A stretch of 33,804 nucleotides of DNA from Fidelibacterota bacterium MT.SAG.2 (GTDB taxonomy: Bacteria > Fidelibacterota > SORT01), in the NCBI GenBank assembly GCA_004402915.1, contig SORU01000016.1, positions 1-33,804 of the forward strand, given 5' to 3'. The position numbers and the translations under genes were made by a program. Positions within the stretch are counted from its first letter, which is position 1; each line of letters begins with the position of its first letter. Shown here piece after piece: positions 25,366 through 33,160 of the stretch. Under the pieces are notes generated by a model. That model made no database searches. It was given only the letters and a program-made list of their open reading frames with translations, and was not told where the DNA came from.

Positions 25366-26487
25366 TTGATCAATCTCAAACTTTACGATAAAAAACTATC
25401 ACCTTATTTCGATGCAGCTATTGCCGTATTTGCGGTGTTGTTCATCGCCGTATTATTTGTTCCGAAGTCTCTCTGGAGTGAAGAGGATGCGCTGAGAGAG
25501 GAATGCAGAATTCGGATGGAAAATCTCTACGAACTCGAAATAGAATTTTATAGATTGGTCAATAGATTTCCTGAGTCACCCGAGGAAGCGCTGAAAATAG
25601 TGCAAATGGCGCTGGATTCGGTAAATGCAGACACGAGTTTCTATGGCGCCGAAACTCTCAGAGTTGATACTATGATTTACGCAATAGATACTCAGGGAGA
25701 TTTGGCAGCAAGGGTTGACACCTTGATGAGCCGGCCGATTAGCGAGGAACTGTTCAGCTGTCCGTTCGTTCATGAAAGGTACACGGTCGATATCGCGAAT
25801 AACAGAACGATCTATATTGCGTGTCCGATCAGACAGGAATTAAATCCATTCAAAATTACACTGATTGAGTCCGATGATTCCCTGAGAAGTTTATTCGCCG
25901 AAGTTATACTGGAGAAGAATTATGAGATGAGGACATTAGCCTCAATTCATGAAGTGCTGTCCCTGCAGAAGGAGTGGAGACCTGAAATAATAATAATAGA
26001 TGATCGTACCATAAATGACGAAACCCTCGGTATAGTGGATGAGATCTTTGATTACGACGAGGACGTTTTAGTTATTTTAATGATGCAGATGGAACCGGCT
26101 CATACCGAATCAATGTCAGATTCGGCGGACAGCACCGAAATGGAGGACAGTCTGCTTGTTGCCGACAGTTCAGCTATATCAGATTCTTCAGTAATGGCTA
26201 TGGATAGCGTTGGTGCGGTTGATGACACTGCTATGACAGAGACAGAGGAAATTGCGGAAGTTGCTGAGAAAGTTGTAAGAAGATTACCGATTGTTTCAGG
26301 CACTGTTCCCTATTCATTTACGCTTGGTGATTTGAAGGACAAAATTGATGAATCAGTCCTTATCTCTCCCAGACGTTGGTTGAGAGAGGATTATTACAAG
26401 AGCAGGTATTTGGTTTTCACCATGGTGGATTCGATTCACGGATTTATCGATGATGGGGACAGATCCTGGCTGTCTGATGACCGTTAA
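25366..26487 (+). CDS. Membrane-anchored protein of unknown function with two CP motifs and a receiver-like segment
   Basis: 373 residues; function not recognised. It starts at TTG 25366, four bases after a perfect AGGAGG. One membrane helix lies at about 14-33 after a Lys-rich start, so the remaining protein is probably outside the cytoplasm. Residues 40-125 look alpha-helical. Two Cys-Pro motifs at 132 and 153 frame a short beta segment. Residues 163-240 resemble a response-regulator receiver: ITLIESDDSLR with Asp170/Asp171, then PEIIIIDDR with Asp212 at the phospho-acceptor position, then DEDVLVILM. The expected Thr/Ser and Lys are missing. A Ser/Asp-rich tail linker follows (about 245-290), with an ordinary C-terminal domain to 373. 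It lies between the ComEA-like gene and the PilM-like gene and probably belongs to their operon. Confidence 0.62.
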   Translation: MINLKLYDKKLSPYFDAAIAVFAVLFIAVLFVPKSLWSEEDALREECRIRMENLYELEIEFYRLVNRFPESPEEALKIVQMALDSVNADTSFYGAETLRVDTMIYAIDTQGDLAARVDTLMSRPISEELFSCPFVHERYTVDIANNRTIYIACPIRQELNPFKITLIESDDSLRSLFAEVILEKNYEMRTLASIHEVLSLQKEWRPEIIIIDDRTINDETLGIVDEIFDYDEDVLVILMMQMEPAHTESMSDSADSTEMEDSLLVADSSAISDSSVMAMDSVGAVDDTAMTETEEIAEVAEKVVRRLPIVSGTVPYSFTLGDLKDKIDESVLISPRRWLREDYYKSRYLVFTMVDSIHGFIDDGDRSWLSDDR

Positions 26488-26519
26488 GTTTGAATTAAAC
26501 TTTTAAAGGATAATAAAGA

Positions 26520-27500
26520 TTGAACGATGAGAGCTATAATCAGCTGCCGAATCTCGGCATAACCGTTGAAGGTAAAATCCTTCGTTCGGTGGAAGTCGCA
26601 TATGAAGATAAGAGCGCTAAAGTTCTTGCCGTAAACGAAGTTGAAGCTTCAGACGATCTTTGGACAGCGATAAGTTCCGGCTCGGATGCCAAGGATAAGA
26701 TACTTTCTTATCTTGAGCCGATCATCGAGGGATTACCCGGACGTCCGAATTCTATATCATTCACTTTGAATCGTTTATGGTCAGTGATTAGCGTTCATCA
26801 TGTTGATTCGGGGCTTCCGGAGGATGAAAAAGATGAATTTGTAAAATGGGAAGCGTCAAAAAAATTCGGATATTCTTCAAATAAATATTTGATAGATATC
26901 TATCCTCTCACGGAGGAACTGCCCAAATATAACAAGTACCTCTCAATCGCAATAGACAATAATATCATCGAGATGTTTCAATCCATAAGCTCATCGGTTG
27001 ATATCCCTGTGGAGTTTGTCGATGTGGATATTTTTGCAGGATTAAACAGTGTATTATTTTCTTATCCTCAAGCAAGAACTGGGAAAATTGCAATCGTACG
27101 GCATAATGACGACATTTATTCAATCACGATGGTTAAGGACGGAGAGTTTACCGGAAACGCATTTTTCCATGTGGAGAGCGACGGTTCCACCTACATGCTT
27201 GACAGAACTGAAAAGGACATGGGGTTTGAAGATTTGATAACGTCTCTTTCCGCTAATAATAGCGCCGATCCGTTAACTATCGTAGATAAGCTGTTTATAT
27301 ATAATGGAACTCAGAAGGGAGAATTGCTTAACAATATCACCGCCCTTCATGACGGGGACAGGATTATTGAGGTAGACCCATTTAAAGGATTGGAGCTACA
27401 TGAAGAAATCCCGGAAGCGTTAATCAGCGAAAATTCAGGTCGTTTCACTGAGACTCTCGGCATGGCGATAAGACCTATAATTGAAGACGAGGTTTTTTAG
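26520..27500 (+). CDS. PilM-like actin-fold pilus assembly protein (divergent)
   Basis: 326-residue cytoplasmic protein. It begins GITVEGKILRSVEVAYEDKS, has the PilM-type central pattern YLIDIYPLTEELPKYNKYLS with preceding WEASKKF, and the C-terminal pattern FTETLGMAIRPI that resembles the PilM GlaLR ending. The next gene encodes a membrane protein like PilN/PilO, so order supports this assignment. Start is TTG at 26520, with AAAGGA about nine bases upstream. Sequence identity to known PilM looks low by eye, so the call rests on pattern and order. It stops with TAG, which shows that TAG is a normal stop here. Confidence 0.62.
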   Translation: MNDESYNQLPNLGITVEGKILRSVEVAYEDKSAKVLAVNEVEASDDLWTAISSGSDAKDKILSYLEPIIEGLPGRPNSISFTLNRLWSVISVHHVDSGLPEDEKDEFVKWEASKKFGYSSNKYLIDIYPLTEELPKYNKYLSIAIDNNIIEMFQSISSSVDIPVEFVDVDIFAGLNSVLFSYPQARTGKIAIVRHNDDIYSITMVKDGEFTGNAFFHVESDGSTYMLDRTEKDMGFEDLITSLSANNSADPLTIVDKLFIYNGTQKGELLNNITALHDGDRIIEVDPFKGLELHEEIPEALISENSGRFTETLGMAIRPIIEDEVF

Positions 27501-27505
27501 TTCTC

Positions 27506-28552
27506 GTGGTAAAAGTAAACTTACTAAAAAAAGACGGAAACGCGGAGGAAACCCTTCCCCCGGTAAAGGAGATAACTGTAGAAACTCCTAAACCGGAGAA
27601 AAAGGAAAAATCCAAGAAGAGTGGTAACAAAGGTGGAGCTCTTAAAATAATATTGATTTTGTTGGTGGTTGGAGCCATTGGAGGCTCGGGATATTTGGCA
27701 TACTTACAAGGATGGTTTTCGGGGGGTAGCGACTCAACTACTGTTGATACTATGGTCATAGCTGACGAAACTCCTATGGATAGTCCGGAGAAGCCCAAAG
27801 TCATTGAAAAACCTGCTACAAAGCCGACACCAAAAAAACTATCGACTATCGATAAGAAACCTAAACAGAGCCGAAGCACGGGAAAATCGAATAGAGCTGT
27901 AAAGAGATCTCCGGATAAAACTGTTCAAAAAAGAGGAAGCGAATTATCCCAGGTAACCGAGGGAAGAATCCTTCTTGATGTCTTCAACTCCATTATTTCA
28001 TCAGTTAACGAAAGTATGAGTAATATAAAGCTAACCGTTTCAAGTAGTAGAGTCACTCTTGCTTTGGGGATGAATACTCGGGAGGAGGCTGCTCTGCTTC
28101 TTAGAAATATTCGGCAAAAGTGGCCAACAAGCAATCTAAGGGCCGTAAGGTTTGAAAGCCCCAAATCTGCTGTTGGATATGCATTTGCGACCCAATTTAG
28201 CGGATCGGTTCAATTCAAGGGAATAGTTCCGAAATCGGGTGATAAGAAAAGAAATATGTTGAAGGCTGAACCGTTTAAAAACAGACTGACCACGCTTACA
28301 GCTGCACACGGATTAAAATTGATCAAATTCAAGACAAGCTCTGCGGTTCAGATGAGAGGAGGATCATCTATCCCGATAACGATCACCGCTTCCGGTTCAA
28401 ATGAATCTATAAGCAAATTTATCGATTCTCTTGCAAAACTTGATATAGCTTACGGAATATCAAGAGCATCCATCCAAAGTAACGACTCTGCTACATCGAC
28501 GATTTCATTATATCTTAATCTCATCAGATCCAACAGTAAAGCATTATCCTGA
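27506..28552 (+). CDS. PilN/PilO-like bitopic pilus assembly protein
   Basis: 348-residue inner-membrane protein. It starts at GTG 27506, five bases after the PilM-like gene. A Lys/Glu/Pro-rich cytoplasmic tail (1-45) begins MVKVNLLKKDG, the kind of N-terminus (xxxNLL) that docks PilN into PilM. One membrane helix follows (about 47-68). A Lys/Pro/Ser-rich linker (about 85-150) leads to C-terminal beta-alpha units such as IPITITASGSNESISKFIDS and IAYGISRASIQ, which resemble the ferredoxin-like fold of PilN/PilO. It may merge both roles. The family call is from architecture and neighbours, not from strong similarity. Confidence 0.58.
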   Translation: MVKVNLLKKDGNAEETLPPVKEITVETPKPEKKEKSKKSGNKGGALKIILILLVVGAIGGSGYLAYLQGWFSGGSDSTTVDTMVIADETPMDSPEKPKVIEKPATKPTPKKLSTIDKKPKQSRSTGKSNRAVKRSPDKTVQKRGSELSQVTEGRILLDVFNSIISSVNESMSNIKLTVSSSRVTLALGMNTREEAALLLRNIRQKWPTSNLRAVRFESPKSAVGYAFATQFSGSVQFKGIVPKSGDKKRNMLKAEPFKNRLTTLTAAHGLKLIKFKTSSAVQMRGGSSIPITITASGSNESISKFIDSLAKLDIAYGISRASIQSNDSATSTISLYLNLIRSNSKALS

Positions 28553-28555
28553 AAC

Positions 28556-29089
28556 ATGGTGAGGATAATATCCGGTAGCCATCGTGGTCTGCGGCTTTCA
28601 AGTTTTCCCGGGAATGATCTGCGTCCTACGGCTGACAGAACGAAGGAATGGATTTTCAGCGTGATGACCAACATGGAAGGAGCTAAAATTCTTGATCTCT
28701 TTGCCGGAACGGGGAATTTAGGTATCGAGGCATTGAGCAGGGGAGCAGCGAGTGTCACATATGTTGAACATTCTGCCAAAACTGTTGAACTGATTAAGAC
28801 GAATGTTGATAAGATACTTGCCGCTGATAAAGTGAAGATCGTTCGTAACGATTGTATTGATCAGCTTAAAGCATGGGAATCAGAAAAATGGGACCTGATA
28901 TTGGCTGACCCGCCATATAAATATGAAAGGATATCGGAGCTGATATCCGCAGCAACCGGCTCATTAGAGGAAAACGGCTCATTCATTTTGGAAGCATCTT
29001 CAAAGATGAAAGAGAACTTTCCTTTAGAACCAAGCCGTGTAAAAAAAATGGGTAGAACCACGGTTTATATATTCGAGGAAAACAGATGA
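28556..29089 (+). CDS. rsmD: 16S rRNA (guanine966-N2)-methyltransferase
   Basis: Methylates G966 of 16S rRNA using S-adenosylmethionine. The 177-residue protein has the RsmD N-terminus VRIISGSHRGLRLSS, the motif RPTADRTKEWIFSVM, the SAM-binding loop ILDLFAGTGNLGIEALSRGA, and the catalytic DPPY (ILADPPYKYE). It overlaps coaD by four bases, a very common gene pair. Confidence 0.93.
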   Translation: MVRIISGSHRGLRLSSFPGNDLRPTADRTKEWIFSVMTNMEGAKILDLFAGTGNLGIEALSRGAASVTYVEHSAKTVELIKTNVDKILAADKVKIVRNDCIDQLKAWESEKWDLILADPPYKYERISELISAATGSLEENGSFILEASSKMKENFPLEPSRVKKMGRTTVYIFEENR

Positions 29090-29565
29090 AAATAGCTGTA
29101 TATCCGGGAACGTTTGATCCAATAACCAACGGTCATGTTGACATAATTAAGAGAAGCGCCAAACTTTTTGACAAGATCATTGTTACCGTAGCGGTAAACA
29201 CCCAAAAAATACCTTTGTTCAATCTAACTGAACGGGCTGAGATGATTCACCAGGTGCTGAAAAATGAAGAAAGAATAGAGGTTGACCAATTTGACGGCCT
29301 GATAGCGGAATATCTGAAACGAGTAAATGCGTCTGCCATGATCAGAGGTTTGAGAGCTGTATCCGACTTCGAGTTCGAATTTCAGATGTCATTGATGAAC
29401 AGAAAATTAAATCCCGATGTTGAAACCGTATTCTTGACACCGGCTCAGGAATACATTCATCTAAACTCGACAATAGTGAAAGAGGTTGCGAGTTTTGGCG
29501 GTGATGTAAGCGAATATGTGCCCGATTATGTCAAGGCTAAATTACAAGAAAAATTTAAGAAATAA
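29086..29565 (+). CDS. coaD: Phosphopantetheine adenylyltransferase
   Basis: Forms dephospho-CoA from 4'-phosphopantetheine and ATP in coenzyme A synthesis. The 159 residues have the nucleotidyltransferase signature YPGTFDPITNGHVDII (TNGH), KIPLFNLTERAEMI, the RGLRAVSDFEFEFQM motif, and LTPAQEYIHLNSTIVKEVA, all diagnostic for CoaD. Length is normal. Translation is coupled to rsmD by the ATGA overlap. Confidence 0.96.
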   Translation: MKIAVYPGTFDPITNGHVDIIKRSAKLFDKIIVTVAVNTQKIPLFNLTERAEMIHQVLKNEERIEVDQFDGLIAEYLKRVNASAMIRGLRAVSDFEFEFQMSLMNRKLNPDVETVFLTPAQEYIHLNSTIVKEVASFGGDVSEYVPDYVKAKLQEKFKK

Positions 29566-29571
29566 GTCTGA

Positions 29572-30591
29572 ATGCTTTACACAAATAAAATAATTGAACG
29601 GGCAAAAAAGGTCGGTTCCCATGTGGTGTTTCCCGAAGGGGAAGACGTTCGGACGATCAGCGCAGCTTCTCGATTGACCGAAAAAGGCATTGCTAAAGTT
29701 ACATTGTTAGGTGACAATGATAAGATACTGCAATCTGCTTCCAATGGTGATATCAACTTAAAAAATGTTTCTATCATTGATCCCATTTCCTCCGAATACA
29801 ATAATGAATTCGCCGAATTAACCTTTAATCGCCTTATGAAAAAAGGAGTGAGCAACGAAGAAGCGGAAGAGATGAGTAAAAACTCCTTAAATTTCGGCGC
29901 ATTGATGGTGTTATCAGGAAAAGCCGATGCCTGCGTTGCCGGAGCAGTGAACAGAAGCGCCGATGTTGTGAGAGCCGCTTTACGATTCATCGGTCTGAAG
30001 GGAAATAGACGAACCCTTTCAAGCACTTTCCTTATGATATCTCCGAGGGAAGATAAAGTATATACATTCGGAGATTGCGGAGTGATACCTGATCCGACAG
30101 CGGAACAATTAGCGGAGATAGCAGTGGAATCAGCCGATTCGCATTCAGTGCTCACGGGTGAAGAGGCAAAGATTGCGTTTCTATCCTATTCAACTAAGGG
30201 GAGCGCCGACCATGAACGGGTCAGTAAAGTAAAAAATGCATTAGAGATCGCGAAAAAACTAAGACCCGATCTTGAGATGGATGGCGAATTACAGTTCGAT
30301 ACAGCTGTTGATGAAACGATCGGTGCAAGTAAAGCGAAGGACAGCGGGGTAGCAGGAAAGAGCAATGTGATGATATTCCCTGACCTTGACAGCGGAAATA
30401 TCGGATACAAGATCGCTCAGCAGCTTGGAGGTTATACAGCATTAGGCCCTTTGCTTCAAGGTCTTAAGTCACCTATGCACGACCTCTCCAGAGGGTGTTC
30501 AGCAGATGATATAGTTTTAGTGGCAGCGATTGCCGCGCTTCAATCAGTGAATAACAGTGAAATAAAGAAGGAAATTTATGCCGACGTATGA
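29572..30591 (+). CDS. pta: Phosphate acetyltransferase
   Basis: Interconverts acetyl-CoA and acetyl phosphate. The 339-residue PTA/PTB protein starts at HVVFPEGEDVRTISAA and shows SGKADACVAGAVNRSADVVRAALR, FGDCGVIPDPTAEQLAEIA, FLSYSTKGSADHERVSKV and the end segment IGYKIAQQLGGYTALGPLLQ. It is the short form without the DRTGG-type N-terminal regulatory domain of enteric Pta. No acetate kinase gene is in the window. It overlaps the next gene by 14 bases. Confidence 0.94.
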   Translation: MLYTNKIIERAKKVGSHVVFPEGEDVRTISAASRLTEKGIAKVTLLGDNDKILQSASNGDINLKNVSIIDPISSEYNNEFAELTFNRLMKKGVSNEEAEEMSKNSLNFGALMVLSGKADACVAGAVNRSADVVRAALRFIGLKGNRRTLSSTFLMISPREDKVYTFGDCGVIPDPTAEQLAEIAVESADSHSVLTGEEAKIAFLSYSTKGSADHERVSKVKNALEIAKKLRPDLEMDGELQFDTAVDETIGASKAKDSGVAGKSNVMIFPDLDSGNIGYKIAQQLGGYTALGPLLQGLKSPMHDLSRGCSADDIVLVAAIAALQSVNNSEIKKEIYADV

Positions 30592-30877
30592 TTATAAATG
30601 CTCCAATTGTGGAGAAATTTATGAACTTTTTCAATCGATAACCGACAAACCTAAAAAAAAGTGTCTAAAGTGTGGGAAGAACACCGCCGTTAGACTAATT
30701 GGGGGCGGATCAGGACTTATATTCAAGGGTTCCGGTTTCTATATAACCGACTATAAAAACAAAAAGCCAATTGAATCAAAGGATGCCAAGAAGGAAACGA
30801 AGAAAACAGACAAAGTTTCAACCGCGAAGGAGACTGCGAAAAGCAGCTCCACCGCAAAGAGCGCTTCCAGTGACTAA
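30578..30877 (+). CDS. FmdB-family zinc-ribbon protein
   Basis: 99-residue small protein. It begins MPTYDYKCSNCGEIYELFQS and has a second CxxC (CLKCGK), so four cysteines form the zinc ribbon of the FmdB/CxxC_CxxC_SSSS family. GSGFYITDYKNK follows, then a Lys/Ser/Thr-rich tail (about 66-99) that is probably disordered. A ribosome-binding site AAGGA lies inside the end of pta. It is often near metabolic or translation genes; molecular role is not established. Confidence 0.9.
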   Translation: MPTYDYKCSNCGEIYELFQSITDKPKKKCLKCGKNTAVRLIGGGSGLIFKGSGFYITDYKNKKPIESKDAKKETKKTDKVSTAKETAKSSSTAKSASSD

Positions 30878-30922
30878 CAACTGATTCATCGATCTAATTT
30901 GATAAGAATATGGGAATAATAA

Positions 30923-32164
30923 ATGCCGTACGATAAAATAAATCAGCCTGTAACGGGTAAAAAGATAACGTTTGAAAACAGTAAAATACAGGTTCCGTCA
31001 AATCCGATCATTCCATTTATTGAGGGTGATGGAATCGGTCCTGATATCTGGAAAGCAACAAAATATGTGATAGACGCAGCTGTAGAAAAAGCGTACGCTT
31101 CCGAAAAGAAAATAGAGTGGATGGAGATCTATGCCGGTGAAAAGGCTAACGAACTTTATGGCGAATACCTGCCGGATGAGACAATTAACGCAATAAGAGA
31201 TCATATTGTGGCTATCAAGGGACCGCTCACAACTCCTATTGGCGGGGGTTTCAGGAGTCTGAACGTAACGCTGCGCCGGGTGATGGATCTGTATGCGTGC
31301 ATTAGACCTGTAAAATATTACAAGGGTGTTCCGAGTCCTGTGAAAAACCCCGAAAAGATGAACATCGTCATATTCAGAGAGAACACGGAGGATGTTTACT
31401 CGGGAATAGAATGGCAGGAAGGAAGCGATGAAGCCGCTGCGATAATCAAATTTGTTAAAGAAAAATTCGGAAAAGAGATCAGATCCGATTCAGGCATCGG
31501 TCTGAAACCTATAAGCGTTTTCGGAACAAAACGTCTTGTCAGAAAGGCTATTGAATATGCGATTGCCAAAGGGAGAAAGACGCTCACTCTGGTGCATAAA
31601 GGGAATATAATGAAGTACACCGAAGGAGCATTTAGAGATTGGGGATATGAACTGGCTGCCGAAGAATTCGGAAACGAAACTTTGACTGAAAAAGCTCTTT
31701 GGGATGACCACGACGGGAATCTCCCCGATGGCAAGATCCTTGTAAACGACAGGATAGCGGACAGTATGTTCCAACAGATATTGACTCGTACGGAAGATTA
31801 CGAGGTTGCGGCTATGCCGAACCTCAACGGTGATTACCTTTCAGATGCGTGTGCCGCTCAGGTCGGCGGGCTTGGAATGGCGCCGGGAGCGAATATCGGC
31901 GACGAGATAGGTCTGTTTGAAGCCACGCACGGAACTGCGCCGAAGTACGCGAATAAAAATATGGTCAACCCCGGTTCGCTTATTCTGTCGGGAGTGCTGA
32001 TGTTGAATTACCTCAAATGGACTGAGGCGGGAGAAATGATAGAATCGGCGCTCGAGAAAACTATTTTACAGAAACGCGTTACATATGATCTCGAACGGCA
32101 AATGGAAGGGGCTGTCAAATTAGGAACATTCGAGTTCGCCGAAGCACTGACCGATAACCTCTAA
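30923..32164 (+). CDS. icd: NADP-dependent isocitrate dehydrogenase
   Basis: Oxidises isocitrate to 2-oxoglutarate in the TCA cycle. The 413 residues match the E. coli-type dimeric enzyme: [35 protein letters not shown] with the substrate-binding Ser that AceK phosphorylates in enterics, and [23 protein letters not shown] use is indicated by the conserved HGTAPKYA (Lys-Tyr), VNPGS, and TYDLER positions that match the NADP-contact residues of the E. coli enzyme. A 45-base gap precedes it, with GGGA before the ATG; no convincing promoter was seen. Confidence 0.95.
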   Translation: MPYDKINQPVTGKKITFENSKIQVPSNPIIPFIEGDGIGPDIWKATKYVIDAAVEKAYASEKKIEWMEIYAGEKANELYGEYLPDETINAIRDHIVAIKGPLTTPIGGGFRSLNVTLRRVMDLYACIRPVKYYKGVPSPVKNPEKMNIVIFRENTEDVYSGIEWQEGSDEAAAIIKFVKEKFGKEIRSDSGIGLKPISVFGTKRLVRKAIEYAIAKGRKTLTLVHKGNIMKYTEGAFRDWGYELAAEEFGNETLTEKALWDDHDGNLPDGKILVNDRIADSMFQQILTRTEDYEVAAMPNLNGDYLSDACAAQVGGLGMAPGANIGDEIGLFEATHGTAPKYANKNMVNPGSLILSGVLMLNYLKWTEAGEMIESALEKTILQKRVTYDLERQMEGAVKLGTFEFAEALTDNL

Positions 32165-32176
32165 ACAGGATTTCTC

Positions 32177-33160
32177 ATGTTCGTAGATTATGCCGTTATT
32201 AAAGTCAAAGCGGGTAATGGGGGCAACGGTATAATAAGTTTTCGGCGGGAGAAGCACGTTGCCAAAGGAGGTCCGAACGGCGGCGATGGCGGAGACGGCG
32301 GTGATATTATTGTCGAGGTCGATACAAATCTATCCACTCTTAAAGACATCAAGTACAGAAAAAGTTACAAGGCAGGGCGAGGAGGGCATGGCTCCGGTTC
32401 CAACAAAACAGGTAAAAACGGTGACCCTGCCATTCTAAAAGTGCCTCCCGGTACGATAATAAGAGACAGGCTGACGAAAAAGATCATCGCCGATCTGACT
32501 AAAACAAACGAGCGGGTCGTGATAGCCGCCGGGGGAAAGGGGGGAAGAGGGAATGCGCGCTTCGTGACGGCTACTTTTCAGAATCCGAACGAATCGGAAT
32601 TAGGACGAAGGGGCGAAGAAATCGAATTTGAAATGGAACTCAAACTCCTTGCTGACGTTGGATTGGTTGGCTATCCAAATGCAGGAAAATCAACGCTCCT
32701 CTCGCGAATAAGCGCGGCACGGCCTAAGATAGCCGATTACCCGTTCACGACGCTTGAGCCTTACCTCGGGATCGTAAGCGTGGAGGAGTATAAGAGTTTT
32801 CTCGTTGCGGATATTCCCGGATTGATCGAAGGAGCTCACGAGGGTAAGGGACTCGGCGACAGGTTCCTGAAACATATCGAACGAACGAAAATGATCTTAT
32901 ATATGATAGATTGTCTAGAGGAAGCGCCTGAGGATGCGTATGATAAATTGAGAAATGAACTCGCATCGTATTCGACCGATCTTTCCAAAAAACCGTTTAT
33001 GATAGCGTTGAATAAGATAGACTCGTCGGCAGACAGAGAAGCCGTACGGAGTTTGAAGATAGGAGATAAGCAGCCTTACGTTATTTCCGCGGTGACGGGC
33101 GAAGGTGTTAAAAAACTGATTTACGGGATATGGGATGAGCTCAAAAAACTTTCCGATTGA
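32177..33160 (+). CDS. obgE: Obg/CgtA GTPase
   Basis: GTPase that associates with the large ribosomal subunit and stress signalling. The 327 residues show the Gly-rich Obg fold (KAGNGGNGIISFRREKHV, then GGDGGDGGDIIVE), then a GTPase domain with G1 GYPNAGKSTLL, G3 DIPGLIEGAHEGKGLG and G4 NKID. It ends after the G domain, so it lacks the C-terminal OCT domain of some Gram-positive forms. It overlaps dprA by 26 bases. Confidence 0.95.
   Translation: MFVDYAVIKVKAGNGGNGIISFRREKHVAKGGPNGGDGGDGGDIIVEVDTNLSTLKDIKYRKSYKAGRGGHGSGSNKTGKNGDPAILKVPPGTIIRDRLTKKIIADLTKTNERVVIAAGGKGGRGNARFVTATFQNPNESELGRRGEEIEFEMELKLLADVGLVGYPNAGKSTLLSRISAARPKIADYPFTTLEPYLGIVSVEEYKSFLVADIPGLIEGAHEGKGLGDRFLKHIERTKMILYMIDCLEEAPEDAYDKLRNELASYSTDLSKKPFMIALNKIDSSADREAVRSLKIGDKQPYVISAVTGEGVKKLIYGIWDELKKLSD

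Noticed and set aside
29577-30155. 192-codon open frame on the minus strand
   Set aside because: It is antisense to pta and its residues are low-complexity Ser/Ile/Leu, as expected for a shadow of a real gene.
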